Below, one piece after another: positions 63,006 to 64,000 of a stretch of DNA of 64,000 nt (position 1 is its first letter; each line of letters begins with the position of its first letter). The translations under genes were made by a program, and so were the position numbers. The notes under the pieces were generated by a model that ran no database searches, was not told the DNA's origin, and saw nothing but the letters and a program-made list of their open reading frames with translations. This stretch comes from Flavobacteriales bacterium (GTDB lineage: Bacteria; Bacteroidota; Bacteroidia; Flavobacteriales_D; Parvicellaceae): the NCBI GenBank assembly GCA_029251405.1, contig JAQXDK010000016.1:1-64000 (forward strand). The letters are read 5' to 3'.

Positions 63006-64000
63006 TTGAATCAATTTTTCTCCATAACTCCCAAAGGCTTAAGTCTTTCAGACATTAGAAATATTATTTCGAATCGCTTGAGATTATCTCTTTCTTCAGA
63101 TTCAGTTGAGAGGATAAATACTAATAGAAGATATTTAGAAGAAAAATTAAAAAATAACGACCAAGCTTTCTATGGAATTAATACGGGTTTTGGCTCTTTG
63201 TGTGATCAAAAAATTTCAAATGAAGAGTTAAAAAAATTACAAATTAATTTAGTTATTTCTCATGCCTGTGGAGTAGGCAAAGAAATAGAGTTACCTATTG
63301 TGAAGCTAATGCTGTTGCTCAAAATTAATGCACTTTCTTTTGGTTTCTCTGGCATAAGGCTTGAAACTGTAGAAAAATTGATTTTCTTTTTTAATAACGA
63401 TATACTTCCTGTAGTGTTTGAATCAGGATCCTTAGGAGCCTCTGGTGACCTAGCTCCTTTGGCACATTTGTCGCTACCCTTAATTGGTGAAGGAATGGTT
63501 TATTACCAAAATAAGAAAGTTAAATCGAGCGAGTTATTAAGGAATCTCAATCAAGAAATAATTGAATTAGACTCTAAAGAAGGATTGGCGCTTTTAAACG
63601 GCACTCAATTTATGGCTGCTCACGCAACACATTCATATTTAAAGTTAGAGTCACTTTTTGAATGGTCCAATAAAATAGCAGCTCTTTCTTTAGATGCGTT
63701 TAACTGCAGGCTTAGCCCCTTTGATCCAAAACCACATCAATTAAGACTTTACCCAGGACAAAAATATTGCGCATCAAAAATTTCTAAATTTCTAATGGAT
63801 AGTGACTTAGTTGGAGTTAAAGAAAAATCTGTACAAGATCCTTATTCTTTTAGATGTATTCCTCAGGTTCATGGAGCCAGTTTTGATGTTCTGAACGATT
63901 TTTCCAGTAAATTAAGTATTGAAATAAATTCCGTCACAGATAATCCAATTGTTTTTGATGATGAAGATGAAATTATTTCAGCTGGTAATTTTCATGGACA
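63006..64000 (+). CDS. hutH: Histidine ammonia-lyase (partial, cut by window end)
   Basis: First step of histidine breakdown, removing ammonia to give urocanate. The frame opens at 63003 after the stop TAA at 63000, and TTG 63006 is the only suitable start, giving MNQFFSITPKGLSLSD. About 331 residues lie in the window. FYGINTGFGSLCDQ and the MIO-forming ASG in SGSLGASGDLAPLAH are clear, with LLNGTQFMAAHA, QDPYSFRCIPQVHGA and VTDNPIVF after it. The end lies outside. hutF and hutG are 10 kb to the left; hutU and hutI are not seen. Confidence 0.95.
   Translation, partial: MNQFFSITPKGLSLSDIRNIISNRLRLSLSSDSVERINTNRRYLEEKLKNNDQAFYGINTGFGSLCDQKISNEELKKLQINLVISHACGVGKEIELPIVKLMLLLKINALSFGFSGIRLETVEKLIFFFNNDILPVVFESGSLGASGDLAPLAHLSLPLIGEGMVYYQNKKVKSSELLRNLNQEIIELDSKEGLALLNGTQFMAAHATHSYLKLESLFEWSNKIAALSLDAFNCRLSPFDPKPHQLRLYPGQKYCASKISKFLMDSDLVGVKEKSVQDPYSFRCIPQVHGASFDVLNDFSSKLSIEINSVTDNPIVFDDEDEIISAGNFHG

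Noticed and set aside
1-64000. CRISPR array, prophage, complete insertion sequence or rRNA operon
   Set aside because: I found no regular spaced direct repeats, no transposase or phage structural gene and no rRNA-like sequence in the window.

Overview
The window is a compact, AT-rich stretch of a Bacteroidota chromosome, most likely from the Flavobacteriales. Several signs agree: promoters of the TAnnTTTG (-7) type with no Shine-Dalgarno pattern, two proteins with type IX secretion C-terminal domains (a gingipain-like C25 protease and a 619-residue protein), a GLPGLI protein, a fused ResB/CcsA cytochrome c maturation protein, bacillithiol synthesis (bshC), a TamB-like giant, DUF6952/DUF6686/DUF2490-type proteins and a TonB receptor with a carboxypeptidase-like N-terminal domain. 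All of it looks chromosomal. The only hint of mobility is at the left edge, where a solitary tyrosine recombinase lies beside a GC-richer, structured non-coding patch.

Layout. 0-7 kb: recombinase, zinc-ribbon protein, aroQ, then a minus-strand run maf / UbiA-type prenyltransferase / kdsC / DUF2520 / HEAT protein, then yggS and a lipase-like hydrolase. 7-20 kb: ccsBA, tsaD, tamB, recQ, ilvE and a thiolase. 20-27 kb: tRNA-Ser(GCU), a peroxiredoxin-thioredoxin-DUF6952 operon, a VOC protein, DUF2461, NUDIX, prfC and a secreted C25 protease. 27-38 kb: HMG-CoA lyase, a 1690-residue envelope protein with 17 TPR-like repeats, a secreted T9SS protein, an Nramp-like transporter with altered metal-site motifs, and bshC. 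38-47 kb: a hemerythrin-like/small cysteine protein pair behind a strong palindrome, a DUF2490 barrel with a lipoprotein, and an iron-type operon (DUF4856 lipoprotein, imelysin lipoprotein, HTTM membrane protein, TonB receptor) behind a Fur-like box. 47-54 kb: saccharopine dehydrogenase family, two tandem desaturases, hutF-hutG and moxR. 54-64 kb: GLPGLI plus outer-membrane barrel, mtaB, glutathione peroxidase, a short-chain dehydrogenase, xerD, tRNA-Ser(UGA), a TlpA-like thioredoxin, hisS and the start of hutH, which is cut by the window end.

How genes work together. hutH, hutF and hutG are three of the five enzymes of the formylglutamate route of histidine breakdown; hutU and hutI are not in the window. 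Peroxiredoxin, thioredoxin, glutathione peroxidase and BshC form a thiol and peroxide defence set. The 40-46 kb operon looks like one envelope system with a surface lipoprotein pair, an inner-membrane HTTM protein and an outer-membrane receptor. Ten convergent pairs of protein genes occur, and seven of them overlap at their 3' ends, so the DNA is packed very tightly. No CRISPR array, complete insertion sequence, rRNA gene or prophage was seen. No gene-free stretch exceeds about 260 bases.

The strongest leads are the iron-type operon with its Fur-like box and a G-U-compensated intercistronic hairpin, the palindrome-controlled hemerythrin/DUF6686 pair, the 17-repeat envelope protein, the 7-nt spacing of hisS and hutH, the second desaturase whose homology starts before any usual start codon, and the recombinase-linked structured patch at the left edge.
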